From NCBI RefSeq assembly GCF_000383095.1, contig NZ_AORL01000021.1, positions 1,099,285 through 1,163,284 of the forward strand: 64,000 nucleotides of DNA, given 5' to 3'. A model generated the notes under the pieces. That model did not search any database. It was not told where the DNA came from and saw only the letters and a program-made list of their open reading frames with translations. Positions 26,783 to 35,921 of this stretch are shown here, one piece after another (the first letter of the stretch is position 1; the number at the start of each line of letters is the position of its first letter). The position numbers were made by a program, and so were the translations under genes. This DNA comes from Sphingomonas sp. PR090111-T3T-6A (GTDB lineage Bacteria; Pseudomonadota; Alphaproteobacteria; Sphingomonadales; Sphingomonadaceae).

Positions 26783-28975
26783 ATGGCGCTGTTCGCTCTC
26801 TGGCATGAGGAGGCGGTCCGGCTCGGGCCGCCTTCCCTGCTTCACGAACGCTTGCGGGACGAGGCGCATGTCGTCCCGGACCGGAGCTTCGCGCTCCCGA
26901 TCGCGACGCGGGGCGGTGTGTGGCAGCTCGCCGCCTTCGCCACCGACACGCATTTCTACCGCACCGACGAGCAGGTCTGGACCGACCCGGAAGGCGGCGC
27001 CTGCGTCATCCATGGCGTGCTCTGGCGGCAGCGGGATGGCGTGCCCAGCCTCGTCTCCGCCGCCGAGGTGGCACGGCTGCTGGAACGCCCCGGACAGCGC
27101 CTGCCCGACGATGTGACCGGCGAATATGCCGTCGCCCGCCTCCATCCCTGCGGCACGCTGACGGCCTTCTCCGATCCGCGCGGGCTGCACCAGCTCTTCC
27201 GCCGCACCGACAACGACGCGATGGTCGCCTCGCGCGCTGCCTTCCTCGCGCTGCTGGGGCAGGACTGGACGCCCGAGCCGGAGGCGGGGCTGTGGCTCTC
27301 CACCATCGGCTATCGCGTCGGCCGCGCGACGGCGTGGCGGAATGTTCGCCAGCTCGCCGCGCCGATGGTGGTGGAGAACAGACGGGCGCGCCATCTGCCC
27401 CCCGCCGCCATCCTCCCCGTCCCCGGCACGCCACGCGGCTTCGAGGCGGAGGGGAGCGAGGCCCTGCTCGAACGCGGGCTGGAAGAGGCGCGCGCAGCCG
27501 CCCTGCTCGGCGCGGGCGACGGGATCGTCACGCTCCCCATCACCGGGGGCAAGGACAGCCGCGCCGTGCTCGCCATCTGCCTCGCAGCGGGCTTGCGCGA
27601 CCGGCTGCAGCTTTTCACGCGCGGGCCGGAGGGTCATCCGGACGTCGAGGCCGGCCGTCTGATCGCCGCGCGCATCGGCGTTCCCCATCGGCGCGAGACG
27701 GCCCCCGGCCTACGCGCCCGCACCGACTGGGACGCCGACATGTTCCATGCCGCCCTCGCCCGGCTGGTCTATCAGACCGACGGCGGCATGGGTGGCTGGG
27801 ATCTCGTCAGCGGCACCGCCAAGGGCGCGACCACGACGATGACCGGCCATCTCGGCGAGGTGCTCAAGGCCTATGCCAAGGGCGGCGGCGATGGCGTGCT
27901 CGACCCGGTGGCGATGATCCGGCTCCAGGCCCCGTTCGATCCACTCGAACTGCTGCGCCCGGAGGCCCGCGCGGCGATGGTGGCCGAGGTGGCCGCGCAG
28001 ATGGACGCCGCCCGCGCGGAAGGCGCGGAGGAGGCCGATCTCCCCGATCTCTTCTACCTCCGCAACCGCGTGCCGAACTGGCTGGGCGGCATCCGGGGCA
28101 TCAAATCCTTCGAGCAGCAGCCGATCATGCCGCTCGGTGTCGACAGCCTGCAAGCGCTCGCCTTCCGCCTCACGGCCGGCGAGCGGCGGCAGGAGCGGCT
28201 GCATTTCGAGATCGTCCGCCGCCTCGCGCCCGAACTGCTGGACCTGCCCTTCGCACACCAGAGCTGGAACGCGGCACTTCCCAACGCGCCGCAGACACCA
28301 CCGCTGCTCGCCGCGCCCGGTCTGCCGTTGTTCGGCAACTGGCAGCATTCGGTGAACTATATGCCCCGGCTGCGGGCGTGGCTGTCCGACCTGTTCCGCA
28401 CCACGGACGTGGCCCTGTGGGACAGCATCGACCGCGAGCGGCTGCTGGCGCACCTCCGGGATACGCGTTTCGACTATTTCGGGCTGATCGGCCTGCTCGG
28501 GCTGACGGCGGCCGTCTTCCACGGCGCGGGCATCGTCCAGCCGGACAAGATCGGCGCGGACGATGGCCCCGCGCTCCGCCGCCCGATCGCACCGATCGCC
28601 TCGCAGGCGCCGATCACCCATGTCGCGCCGTTGTCGGGTTATCTCGATGCGGCCACCGGCGCCGCGTCCCTGTCCGCGCCAGGCCGGCTGCGGCTGGAGG
28701 GCACGGGCGAGGTGTCGCTCGACGGCTGGCTGTACCTGCCCGAATGGCCCGGCGCGCAGCCGGCCCTGCGCGCCCATGTCGCGGGGCGGACGATCGCGCG
28801 CGCCGCCGCCAGCACCTTCCGCGCCGATCTGCTGGCCGCCGGCATCGGCCACGGCGCCTATGGCTTCTCGCTCCGCTTCGACGCGAGCGAGGTGAAGCCC
28901 GGCGACGTGATCGAGATCGGCGGTGTCGACGGCGCGACGGCGTTCGAGGGTGGGCATCTGGAGGTCGAGGCATGA
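26783..28975 (+). CDS. Asparagine-synthetase-like ATP-pyrophosphatase lacking glutaminase cysteine
   Basis: 730 residues. A PP-loop, LPITGGKDSR (about 251-260), defines an asparagine-synthase-like adenylating domain. The N-terminal half resembles the glutaminase fold (FRRTDNDAMVASRAAFLALLG), but the protein begins MALFALW without the catalytic Cys2, so no glutamine hydrolysis is expected. A C-terminal beta-rich tail of about 110 residues (from SGYLDAATGAASL) is unusual. Such proteins may join an amine or amino acid to a carboxylate on a glycan (inference; a uronic acid would be a natural partner). The stop overlaps the SGNH-like start by 4 bases. Confidence 0.78.
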   Translation: MALFALWHEEAVRLGPPSLLHERLRDEAHVVPDRSFALPIATRGGVWQLAAFATDTHFYRTDEQVWTDPEGGACVIHGVLWRQRDGVPSLVSAAEVARLLERPGQRLPDDVTGEYAVARLHPCGTLTAFSDPRGLHQLFRRTDNDAMVASRAAFLALLGQDWTPEPEAGLWLSTIGYRVGRATAWRNVRQLAAPMVVENRRARHLPPAAILPVPGTPRGFEAEGSEALLERGLEEARAAALLGAGDGIVTLPITGGKDSRAVLAICLAAGLRDRLQLFTRGPEGHPDVEAGRLIAARIGVPHRRETAPGLRARTDWDADMFHAALARLVYQTDGGMGGWDLVSGTAKGATTTMTGHLGEVLKAYAKGGGDGVLDPVAMIRLQAPFDPLELLRPEARAAMVAEVAAQMDAARAEGAEEADLPDLFYLRNRVPNWLGGIRGIKSFEQQPIMPLGVDSLQALAFRLTAGERRQERLHFEIVRRLAPELLDLPFAHQSWNAALPNAPQTPPLLAAPGLPLFGNWQHSVNYMPRLRAWLSDLFRTTDVALWDSIDRERLLAHLRDTRFDYFGLIGLLGLTAAVFHGAGIVQPDKIGADDGPALRRPIAPIASQAPITHVAPLSGYLDAATGAASLSAPGRLRLEGTGEVSLDGWLYLPEWPGAQPALRAHVAGRTIARAAASTFRADLLAAGIGHGAYGFSLRFDASEVKPGDVIEIGGVDGATAFEGGHLEVEA

Positions 28976-29712
28976 GCCGCAACATTCTCGTCGTGGGCCA
29001 GAGCCACATCGCCGCGATCCGCTCCGCGGCCAGGACCCGCCGCGAAACGAACCCCGAAGCCCCCCGCACCCGCGTCATCCACACGCTGGAGGAGCGCTAT
29101 CGCCCCGAGATGGAGGGCGAAGGGCCGGATGCCCGCTTCGGCCCGAGCCTCGTCGAGACGATCCGCGACCAGCTCGACCGGCACGACCCGCTGTTCGCCT
29201 CGGCGATGGGCGGCAATTTCCACAACGCGATCGCGCTGGTGCAGCATGAACGGCCGTTCGACTTCCATTTGACCGGCGGCTCCCCCTTGCCCCTCGACGA
29301 GGCCGCCGAGCCGATTCCCGAGGCGCTGGTCCGCGCTGCGCTCGAAAAGGGCATTGCGCGCGATCTCGCGCGGCTGCGGCGGCTGGCCGAGTTCGGGCCC
29401 TTCATCCATATCGAGAGCCCGCCCCCGCTGCGGGACGACGCCGCCATCGCCGTGCAGGCCGACGCCTATTTCCAGGGGCGCGGGCTGGAGGCGCGCGGCG
29501 TCGCGCCCGCCGGCCTGCGCTGGCGGATCTGGCGGCTCAACAGCCGCATCGTGCGCGAGGCGGTGGAGGCGCTCGGATGCCGCTTCCTCCCCGTCCCCGC
29601 GACGCTGTGCGATGCGGACGGCTTCCTGCTGCCCCATCTCGCCGGCGACGCCACGCACGGGAACGAGCAATATGGCGAAGCGCTGATCCGCGCACTGGAG
29701 GCCATGGCATGA
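28972..29712 (+). CDS. SGNH-like protein, unknown substrate
   Basis: 246 residues. The first strand reads ILVVGQSHIAAI, which is the position of the GDS block in SGNH hydrolases but with Q in place of D. Near the end DATHGNEQYGEAL (about 226-238) has the Asp-x-x-His block that supplies the catalytic dyad. The middle is rich in charged helices without recognisable family motifs. It is a distant SGNH relative at best, perhaps a glycan O-acetyl transferase or esterase (inference). There is no signal peptide, so it should act in the cytoplasm. It overlaps both neighbours by 4 bases. Confidence 0.6.
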   Translation: MSRNILVVGQSHIAAIRSAARTRRETNPEAPRTRVIHTLEERYRPEMEGEGPDARFGPSLVETIRDQLDRHDPLFASAMGGNFHNAIALVQHERPFDFHLTGGSPLPLDEAAEPIPEALVRAALEKGIARDLARLRRLAEFGPFIHIESPPPLRDDAAIAVQADAYFQGRGLEARGVAPAGLRWRIWRLNSRIVREAVEALGCRFLPVPATLCDADGFLLPHLAGDATHGNEQYGEALIRALEAMA

Positions 29713-30773
29713 CGGACCATCCCTATCGCGCGATGCCGGACACGGCCTATTGGCGGCGCTCGGTCGCGGCGACGGCGCCATGGGCCGATCCGATCGCCGG
29801 CCCCTTCCTCCACCTCTCCCGCGAGGACAAGGTGGCGACCGCCGGGAGCTGCTTCGCCCAGCACATCGCGCGCCATCTGGCGGCGAGCGGCTTCCACTAT
29901 CTCGTCACCGAGACGGCGCACCCGATCGTCCCCGCCGAGGCCGCGAAGGCGGCCGGCTACGGCGTCTACACCGCGCGCTACGGCAACATCTACACGACGC
30001 TCCAGCTCGTGCAGCTCTTCGACCGCGCCTATGCCCGGTTCACGCCTGCCGAGGCCCCGTGGCGGCTGGCGGACGGCGGTGTCGCCGATCCCTTCCGGCC
30101 GACCATCCAGCCCGGCGGCTTCTCCTCCGAAGCCGAGCTGCTCACCGACCGGGCGCATCATTTCGCCAAGGTCCGCGAGGCGTTCGAGACGCTCGATGTG
30201 TTCGTCTTCACGCTGGGGCTGACCGAGGGATGGGTCTCGGCGGCCGATGGCGCGGCCTTCCCAATCTGCCCCGGCGTGGCGGGCGGGACGTTCGATCCGG
30301 CTGCCTACCGCTTCCACAATCTCCGCGCGTCGGAAGTCCGCGCGCAGTTGCAGGACTTCATCGCGCGACTGCGCTCGGTCAATCCGCGCGCCCGCGTGAT
30401 GCTCACCGTCTCGCCCGTGCCGCTCGCCGCCAGCGCCTCGGCGCAGCACGTGCTGCCGGCGACGATCTACTCCAAATCGGTGCTCCGGGTGGCCGCGCAG
30501 GAGGTGTACGAGGAGGTCGGCGACGTCTTCTATTTCCCCTCCTACGAGATCGTCACCGGGCCGCAGGCGCGCGGACGCTTCTACGCCGAGGATTTGCGCG
30601 AAGTGACCGAGGAAGGCGTGTCGCACGTCATGTCGGTCTTCCTCCGCCACGCCGCCGGGATCGAGCCCGGCATGCCCGCCGCCCCGTCCCGCGAGGTCGA
30701 GACGGGAGTAGCCCCCGACATCGCCGCCTGGATCGAGACGATGTGCGACGAGGCCATGCTGGACCAGCCCTGA
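29709..30773 (+). CDS. GSCFA-domain protein
   Basis: 354 residues. The defining GSCFA motif appears as TAGSCFAQHIARHLA (about 44-58). It is followed by YGNIYTTLQLVQLFDRAY, VFVFTLGLTEGW and, late, VSPVPLAAS and FPSYEIVTG, all matching the GSCFA family. That family is SGNH-related and of unproven function, often in polysaccharide clusters. The serine in GSC would be the nucleophile (inference). It forms a coupled triad with the asparagine-synthetase-like and SGNH-like genes. The sulfotransferase-like gene begins 47 bases downstream. Confidence 0.82.
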   Translation: MTDHPYRAMPDTAYWRRSVAATAPWADPIAGPFLHLSREDKVATAGSCFAQHIARHLAASGFHYLVTETAHPIVPAEAAKAAGYGVYTARYGNIYTTLQLVQLFDRAYARFTPAEAPWRLADGGVADPFRPTIQPGGFSSEAELLTDRAHHFAKVREAFETLDVFVFTLGLTEGWVSAADGAAFPICPGVAGGTFDPAAYRFHNLRASEVRAQLQDFIARLRSVNPRARVMLTVSPVPLAASASAQHVLPATIYSKSVLRVAAQEVYEEVGDVFYFPSYEIVTGPQARGRFYAEDLREVTEEGVSHVMSVFLRHAAGIEPGMPAAPSREVETGVAPDIAAWIETMCDEAMLDQP

Positions 30774-30820
30774 CACGCGCCGTTGCGGACGCCCCTGCCC
30801 TCCGCTACCCGATCGTGGCT

Positions 30821-31999
30821 ATGAACCGTATCGCCATTCTCGTGCTGGGCATGCACCGCAGCGGAACCTCGGCGCTGACATGGCTGATCGGCCGCCTCGG
30901 CGCGACGCTGCCCGCCGACGCGATCGCGCCGACACCCGAAAATCCGCGCGGATATTGGGAGTCGACCGGGCTGGTCGCCGCGGACGACCAATTGCTGCGT
31001 GTCGCCCGGTCGAGCTGGTTCGATCCGCGTCCGCTGGATTTTTCCCGACTATCTCCCAATGCCCTTGCATCGAGGCGCCGCCATATCCGTGAAGCGCTAG
31101 AACACGCCTTCGGTACGGCTCCTCTCTTCGTCGTCAAGGATCCCCGCCAATGCCGCTTCGTGCCGGTCGTGCAGCATGTGCTGGGCGAAATGCACGTCGA
31201 GCCCCGCGCGGTGCTGATGCTGCGCAACATGGTGGACATCGCGGCTTCCATCGCCAGCCGCGACGGAACCACACCGGCCTATGCCCATCTGCTCTGTCTG
31301 CGCCACATGATCGACGCCGAACAGGGCTCACGCGCAATGCAGCGAGTCGTCGTCGACTATGACGCCATGCTGGCCGACTGGCGCGATACGGCGCGGCGCC
31401 TAGCGCCGTTGCTCGGCCGCGACACGGATGTCTTTGAAACCGGCGAAGCGGCCGAGATCGATCGCTTCATCGATCCATCGCTGCGGCATCATCAGCACCC
31501 TCGCGCGGCGTTGGAGGAACCCCTCGCGGGGATCATCGTCGAGGTCGAGGATGGCCTGCGCGGACTCATCACCTCTGATGATGCTTCTGCGCGCGACCGG
31601 CTCGACCGCGCCTACGCTCGTTTGGAAGCCCTCCCCTGGCTGGAAGGCGATGTCGTCCATGATGAGCTTCGCCACCGCCGTATGGCTTCCAAGGCGATCG
31701 AAGATGCCACGCCTCCAGCCGAGCCTACCCAGAAAGCGAAAGCGACAGTGACGAACCCGCCCCCGCCGCCGGCACACGACCCTTCGGGCGACGCGGCGCT
31801 CATTCGGAACAGCGGCTTGTTCGACGCCGATTGGTATCGTGCGCGCTATGCTGACGTGCCGGCCGACATGGACGCGGTCGATCATTATCTCACCATCGGC
31901 GCGGCGGAAGGGCGCAACCCCAGTCCGCTTTTCGACACCGGATATTACGCGCGGCAGATGGCAAGACGCCTTGCCGGGCAATCGGGGAACACCCTGTGA
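30821..31999 (+). CDS. Sulfotransferase-like protein with C-terminal NPDV/EGR-type module
   Basis: 392 residues. The N-terminal LVLGMHRSGTSAL is the phosphosulfate-binding loop seen in sulfotransferases that use PAPS, and FVVKDPRQCRFVP is a second family strand. After about residue 300 comes a proline-rich linker (NPPPPPAHDPSG). It is followed by a module of about 50 residues, FDADWYRARYADV...HYLTIGAAEGRNPSPLFD, that recurs in two other proteins here. It may therefore sulfate a glycan. This gene and the start of the next have visibly more A/T than their neighbours. The stop overlaps the next start by 4 bases (GTGA). Confidence 0.77.
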   Translation: MNRIAILVLGMHRSGTSALTWLIGRLGATLPADAIAPTPENPRGYWESTGLVAADDQLLRVARSSWFDPRPLDFSRLSPNALASRRRHIREALEHAFGTAPLFVVKDPRQCRFVPVVQHVLGEMHVEPRAVLMLRNMVDIAASIASRDGTTPAYAHLLCLRHMIDAEQGSRAMQRVVVDYDAMLADWRDTARRLAPLLGRDTDVFETGEAAEIDRFIDPSLRHHQHPRAALEEPLAGIIVEVEDGLRGLITSDDASARDRLDRAYARLEALPWLEGDVVHDELRHRRMASKAIEDATPPAEPTQKAKATVTNPPPPPAHDPSGDAALIRNSGLFDADWYRARYADVPADMDAVDHYLTIGAAEGRNPSPLFDTGYYARQMARRLAGQSGNTL

Positions 32000-34900
32000 A
32001 GGCTGCCTTCCATCTCCATCTCTTCTATCCCGACATCGCGCTCGACCTGATCGATCGCGTCGCCGCGCTCGGCCGCGCGGATATCGACCTGTTCGCGACT
32101 TACAGCGGACAACTCGATCCCGAGATCGACAGCGCTCTGGATCGCGTGCCGGGCGCGGTCGAACGAATGGAAGTACCCAACGCAGGCTGGGACATCGCCC
32201 CTCTCTTCGCCATCCTGCCGCAGCTTCGCGCGCGCGGATATGACGTCATCTGCAAGCTCCATACGAAAAAGGGTTCGTCCGGCTACGCCGCCGAATGGCG
32301 CGACATGGCCTATGATGGGACGATCGGCTCGCAGGCGTTGGTCGCTGACATCCTCGCCGCATTCGAGCGCGATCCGTCCGTAGCGCTGATCGGATCAAGG
32401 CCACTCTACAAGTCCGTCGCCAGTCACCAGTTCCGGAACGCGGAACTGCTTTCGCGCCTCGCCCCACGGATTGCCGCGCCGGCTTATCCACCTGCGGACT
32501 GGGGCTTTTTCGCAGGCACGATGTTCTGGACGCGCCTTCCCCTGCTGGAGCGGCTGACCATGGTGGTTGCCGACTTCGAAAAGGGCGCGCACGCGGAGGG
32601 GACCGATCGCGATGGAACCCTCGCGCACGCGCTGGAACGGCTTTTTGGTTTGGCGCCCATCGCCGATGGAGGAAGTATCGGCCTCGTCGATGAAGAGGGA
32701 ATCGAGATCACGCCCGCTCCAGGCAAACCCAGCCATGAGCCGATCATCCGAACCCTGGTAAATCGCGCCGAACGCTCCGTTGCTCCCCTCGATACCGAGT
32801 TGGTCGAGCTAATCCGCGCGCACAATCCGCTGGTGGATTATATTCGCACCGGCCGTGACGAGGATGCACTGGATCCCAATCCCTATTTCTCCAGCAGCTT
32901 CTACAACCGCACGCACGCCGACGTGTTCGCGGCGGGGATGCATCCGCTCCACCATTACACACATCATGGCGCCACTGAGGGTCGCATGACCGGGCCGTTG
33001 TTCGACGGCCTGCATTATCGGATGACCTATCCGGACGTAACCGGCGATCCGCTGCGCCATTTCCTCGAAATAGGCCTCGCCGAGAAGCGCCTCGCCATCG
33101 GGATCAGCCAACCGGAATATGAAGCGACAGAAGACGGCCCTCGCCGCTTCTACCCCGTCTTCGACATCGAGCGCGAGCAGGCCTTCCTGCACGCCATAGC
33201 AAACCTCCCGCCCGAGCAGGTCGAACGCGCCCGCGACACGCTCGTCAGCATCGTCATGCCCGCCTACAACCGCGAGGCGACCATCGCGTCGGCGATCGCC
33301 TCCGTGCTGGAGCAGACGCACGAGCGCTTCGAGCTGATCGTCGTCGACGACGGATCGACCGACGCCACCTGCTCGGTCGTCGCCCAGTTCCTCGCCGATC
33401 CGCGCGTGAAGCTGGTGAAGGCGCCCCATGGCGGCGTCTCGGCGGCGCGCAATGCGGGGCTGGCGGAGGCGACCGGCGAGATCGTCGCCTATCTCGATTC
33501 CGACAATCGCTGGAAGGCGTGGTTCCTCGACGTGATGGTCCGGCATCTGACCGCCACCGGGCAGACGGCGGCTTATTGCGGTATCGCGCTGCGCGATGAT
33601 CTCAGCCACCTCACCGGCTATCGCGGCGACGATTTCGACTGGGAGGCCTGCCTCACCCAGAATTATGTCGACCTCAACGCCTTCTGCCACCGGCGCGACG
33701 TGCTGGACGAGGTAGGCGTGTTCGACACGAAGCTGCGGCGGATGGTCGACTGGGATCTGATCCTGCGCATCACCAGGGGTCGCGATACGGGCTATGCGCC
33801 CTTCGTCGGCTGCGACTATTTCGACGGCCGCGCCGATCGCGAGCGGATCACCGTCTCCGAGCCCGCCGCCTTTCAGAAGATGGTCTGGACGAAGAACCGC
33901 CAAGGGCTGGAGATCGGCAGCAAGGCCTTCGCCAAGGCACTGAAGCTTACCTTCGCGATCAAGATCGCCGCACCCGAGGACGAGAGGGACGCCTGGGGCG
34001 ACTTCCACTTCGCGCAGTCGCTGGCGGAGGCGATCGAGCGGCTCGGCCACAAGGCGCGGATCGACTTCCGCCATCAATGGTCCGGCCATGCGCTCGCCGA
34101 CGAGGATGTCGCGATCGTGCTGCGCGGGCTCATCCCCTATACGCCGCGCCCCGGCCAGATCGCGTTCCTGTGGAACATCAGCCACCCCGATCAGGTCGGC
34201 TATGAGGAATATGACCGCTATACGCGCATCTACTGCGCCTCGGCCTCGCACGCGGCGCTGCTCAAGCATCTCGTGAAGCCGCCGGTCGACGTCCTGCTCC
34301 AGGCGACCGACCCCGCGCGCTTCCACCCCGAGACGCCGGCCGGGGATGCGCCCGACATCCTCTTCTGCGGCAATTCGCGCGGGATGGATCGCGAGATCGT
34401 CCGCTGGGCGATCGACGCCGACCGCGAGCCGACCATCTACGGCGACGGCTGGGCCGGCCTCGTGCCCGACGCGCTGGTCGCCGCGAAGAACATCGACAAC
34501 AAGGCGCTTGGGCGGCTCTATGCGGGCTCGGGCGTGGTGCTGAACGACCATTGGCCGTCGATGCGCGCCTTCGGGCTGGTATCGAACCGGCTGTTCGACG
34601 TGGTGGCATCGGGCGGGCGCGTGGTGTCCGATCCAGTGCCCTCGATCGCGCCGCTATTCGGTGACGCGGTGACGCAGGTGGCCGATGCCCGCGAGGCGCG
34701 GCGCGCCATCGACAGCCTGCTCGCGGCGCCCGCCGATCCCGAAACGCGCCGCAAGCTCGCGGAGACGGTCGCAAAGGAGCACAGCTTCGACGCCCGCGCC
34801 GCCAAGCTGGTCGGCGATGCGCTCCGCACACTCGGCTTGGAGGGACCGGAGGCGCCCCGCACGACACCTGCGCCGCGCAAGCCGCTCCGCGTCCACATCA

Positions 34901-35907
34901 TCGCTCCGCACGGTCCCCACGGCCCGCAAAGCTCGGCCTTCATCCGCCTGATCGCCCCGCTCACCGACGAGAGCATCACCGGCCGCATCGAGGTCACGCT
35001 GGGTTCGTCGGCCGACCCGGTGCCGCCCTCGGACGTCTGCATCGTCCAGCGCACCGCCATGCCGACGGTCGAGGCGGTGGACGCCCTCATCCGCCAGCTT
35101 GGCGCGATGGGCGCGACGCTCGTCACCGAGGTGGACGACACCTTCACACGGATCGGACCGGATCATCCCGAGGCCGCCTTCTACCGCCCGCTCAACGCCG
35201 CGCTGGAGCGCGCCATCGCCGCGTCCGCCGAGACATGGTTCTCGACTGCCGAGCTGGCGCAGGCCTATCGCGGCATCGCCACCAATCCGCATGTCCGCGC
35301 CAACATGCTCGACCCGCGACTGTGGCGCGACTGGCGCAAGCCGCGCCCCGCGCCCTTCACGGGCGAACGCGTGCGGATGCTCTACATGGGCACGCACACC
35401 CATGGCGCGGACTTCGCGATGATCCGCCCGGCGCTGGAGCGGCTGGCCGAGGAACGCCCCGGCAGCTTCGGTCTGACCGTCATCGGCGTCTCGCCCGACA
35501 TCGAGCCCGCGCCGTGGATGCATCGCCTGTCGCCCCCGGCCGAGGCGATCGCCTATCCGCGCTTCGTCCACTGGCTGCGCGATCAGGGGCCGTTCGATGT
35601 CGGCCTCGCCCCGCTGGTCGACAACGACTTCAATCGCGGCAAGTCGGACATCAAGCTGCTCGACTATGCCGCGCTCGGGCTGGCGGCGCTTGCCTCGGAC
35701 GGGCCGGCCTATGGAGCCGACCCCGCCCTCCCCGCCACGCGCGTGGCGGACGATGGCTGGCATGAGGCGCTCGCCCACATCCTCGACCATCGCGACGCAG
35801 CGCGCGAGGAGGCCGCCCGCCTTCACGAATATCTCTGGCGCCATCGCGCCGTTTCCGAAATCGCTCCGGCCCTGCTCGCGCGGCTGGAGCGCCTTGTGGC
35901 CGCGTAG
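31996..35907 (+). CDS. Four-part glycosyltransferase fusion (RgpF, GT2, two GT-B-like domains)
   Basis: 1303 residues from a GTG start. Part one (about 1-260) is RgpF-like, with VPNAGWDIAPLFAILPQL, CKLHTKKGS and WGFFAGTMFW. Two copies of the HYxxxGxxEGR-type module follow (about 285-375). Part two (about 415-640) is a family 2 transferase: VSIVMPAYNREATIASAI, VVDDGSTD and YLDSDN. Part three (about 655-950) resembles CgeB-like transferases (FLWNISHPDQ, VVLNDHWPSMRAFGLVSNRLFD). Part four (about 955-1303) is GT-B-like with TEVDDTF and a DIKLLDYAALGL donor site. It may build several linkages of a repeat unit. The first 1.2 kb has lower GC than the rest, which suggests a join. Confidence 0.82.
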   Translation: MKAAFHLHLFYPDIALDLIDRVAALGRADIDLFATYSGQLDPEIDSALDRVPGAVERMEVPNAGWDIAPLFAILPQLRARGYDVICKLHTKKGSSGYAAEWRDMAYDGTIGSQALVADILAAFERDPSVALIGSRPLYKSVASHQFRNAELLSRLAPRIAAPAYPPADWGFFAGTMFWTRLPLLERLTMVVADFEKGAHAEGTDRDGTLAHALERLFGLAPIADGGSIGLVDEEGIEITPAPGKPSHEPIIRTLVNRAERSVAPLDTELVELIRAHNPLVDYIRTGRDEDALDPNPYFSSSFYNRTHADVFAAGMHPLHHYTHHGATEGRMTGPLFDGLHYRMTYPDVTGDPLRHFLEIGLAEKRLAIGISQPEYEATEDGPRRFYPVFDIEREQAFLHAIANLPPEQVERARDTLVSIVMPAYNREATIASAIASVLEQTHERFELIVVDDGSTDATCSVVAQFLADPRVKLVKAPHGGVSAARNAGLAEATGEIVAYLDSDNRWKAWFLDVMVRHLTATGQTAAYCGIALRDDLSHLTGYRGDDFDWEACLTQNYVDLNAFCHRRDVLDEVGVFDTKLRRMVDWDLILRITRGRDTGYAPFVGCDYFDGRADRERITVSEPAAFQKMVWTKNRQGLEIGSKAFAKALKLTFAIKIAAPEDERDAWGDFHFAQSLAEAIERLGHKARIDFRHQWSGHALADEDVAIVLRGLIPYTPRPGQIAFLWNISHPDQVGYEEYDRYTRIYCASASHAALLKHLVKPPVDVLLQATDPARFHPETPAGDAPDILFCGNSRGMDREIVRWAIDADREPTIYGDGWAGLVPDALVAAKNIDNKALGRLYAGSGVVLNDHWPSMRAFGLVSNRLFDVVASGGRVVSDPVPSIAPLFGDAVTQVADAREARRAIDSLLAAPADPETRRKLAETVAKEHSFDARAAKLVGDALRTLGLEGPEAPRTTPAPRKPLRVHIIAPHGPHGPQSSAFIRLIAPLTDESITGRIEVTLGSSADPVPPSDVCIVQRTAMPTVEAVDALIRQLGAMGATLVTEVDDTFTRIGPDHPEAAFYRPLNAALERAIAASAETWFSTAELAQAYRGIATNPHVRANMLDPRLWRDWRKPRPAPFTGERVRMLYMGTHTHGADFAMIRPALERLAEERPGSFGLTVIGVSPDIEPAPWMHRLSPPAEAIAYPRFVHWLRDQGPFDVGLAPLVDNDFNRGKSDIKLLDYAALGLAALASDGPAYGADPALPATRVADDGWHEALAHILDHRDAAREEAARLHEYLWRHRAVSEIAPALLARLERLVAA

Positions 35908-35921
35908 GAAGGACCACGATC

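Noticed and set aside
26920..29712. A 930-codon plus-strand frame spanning the asparagine-synthetase-like and SGNH-like genes
   Set aside because: Only its last part (28972-29712) is real; the earlier part is a frame-shifted reading of the overlapping gene.
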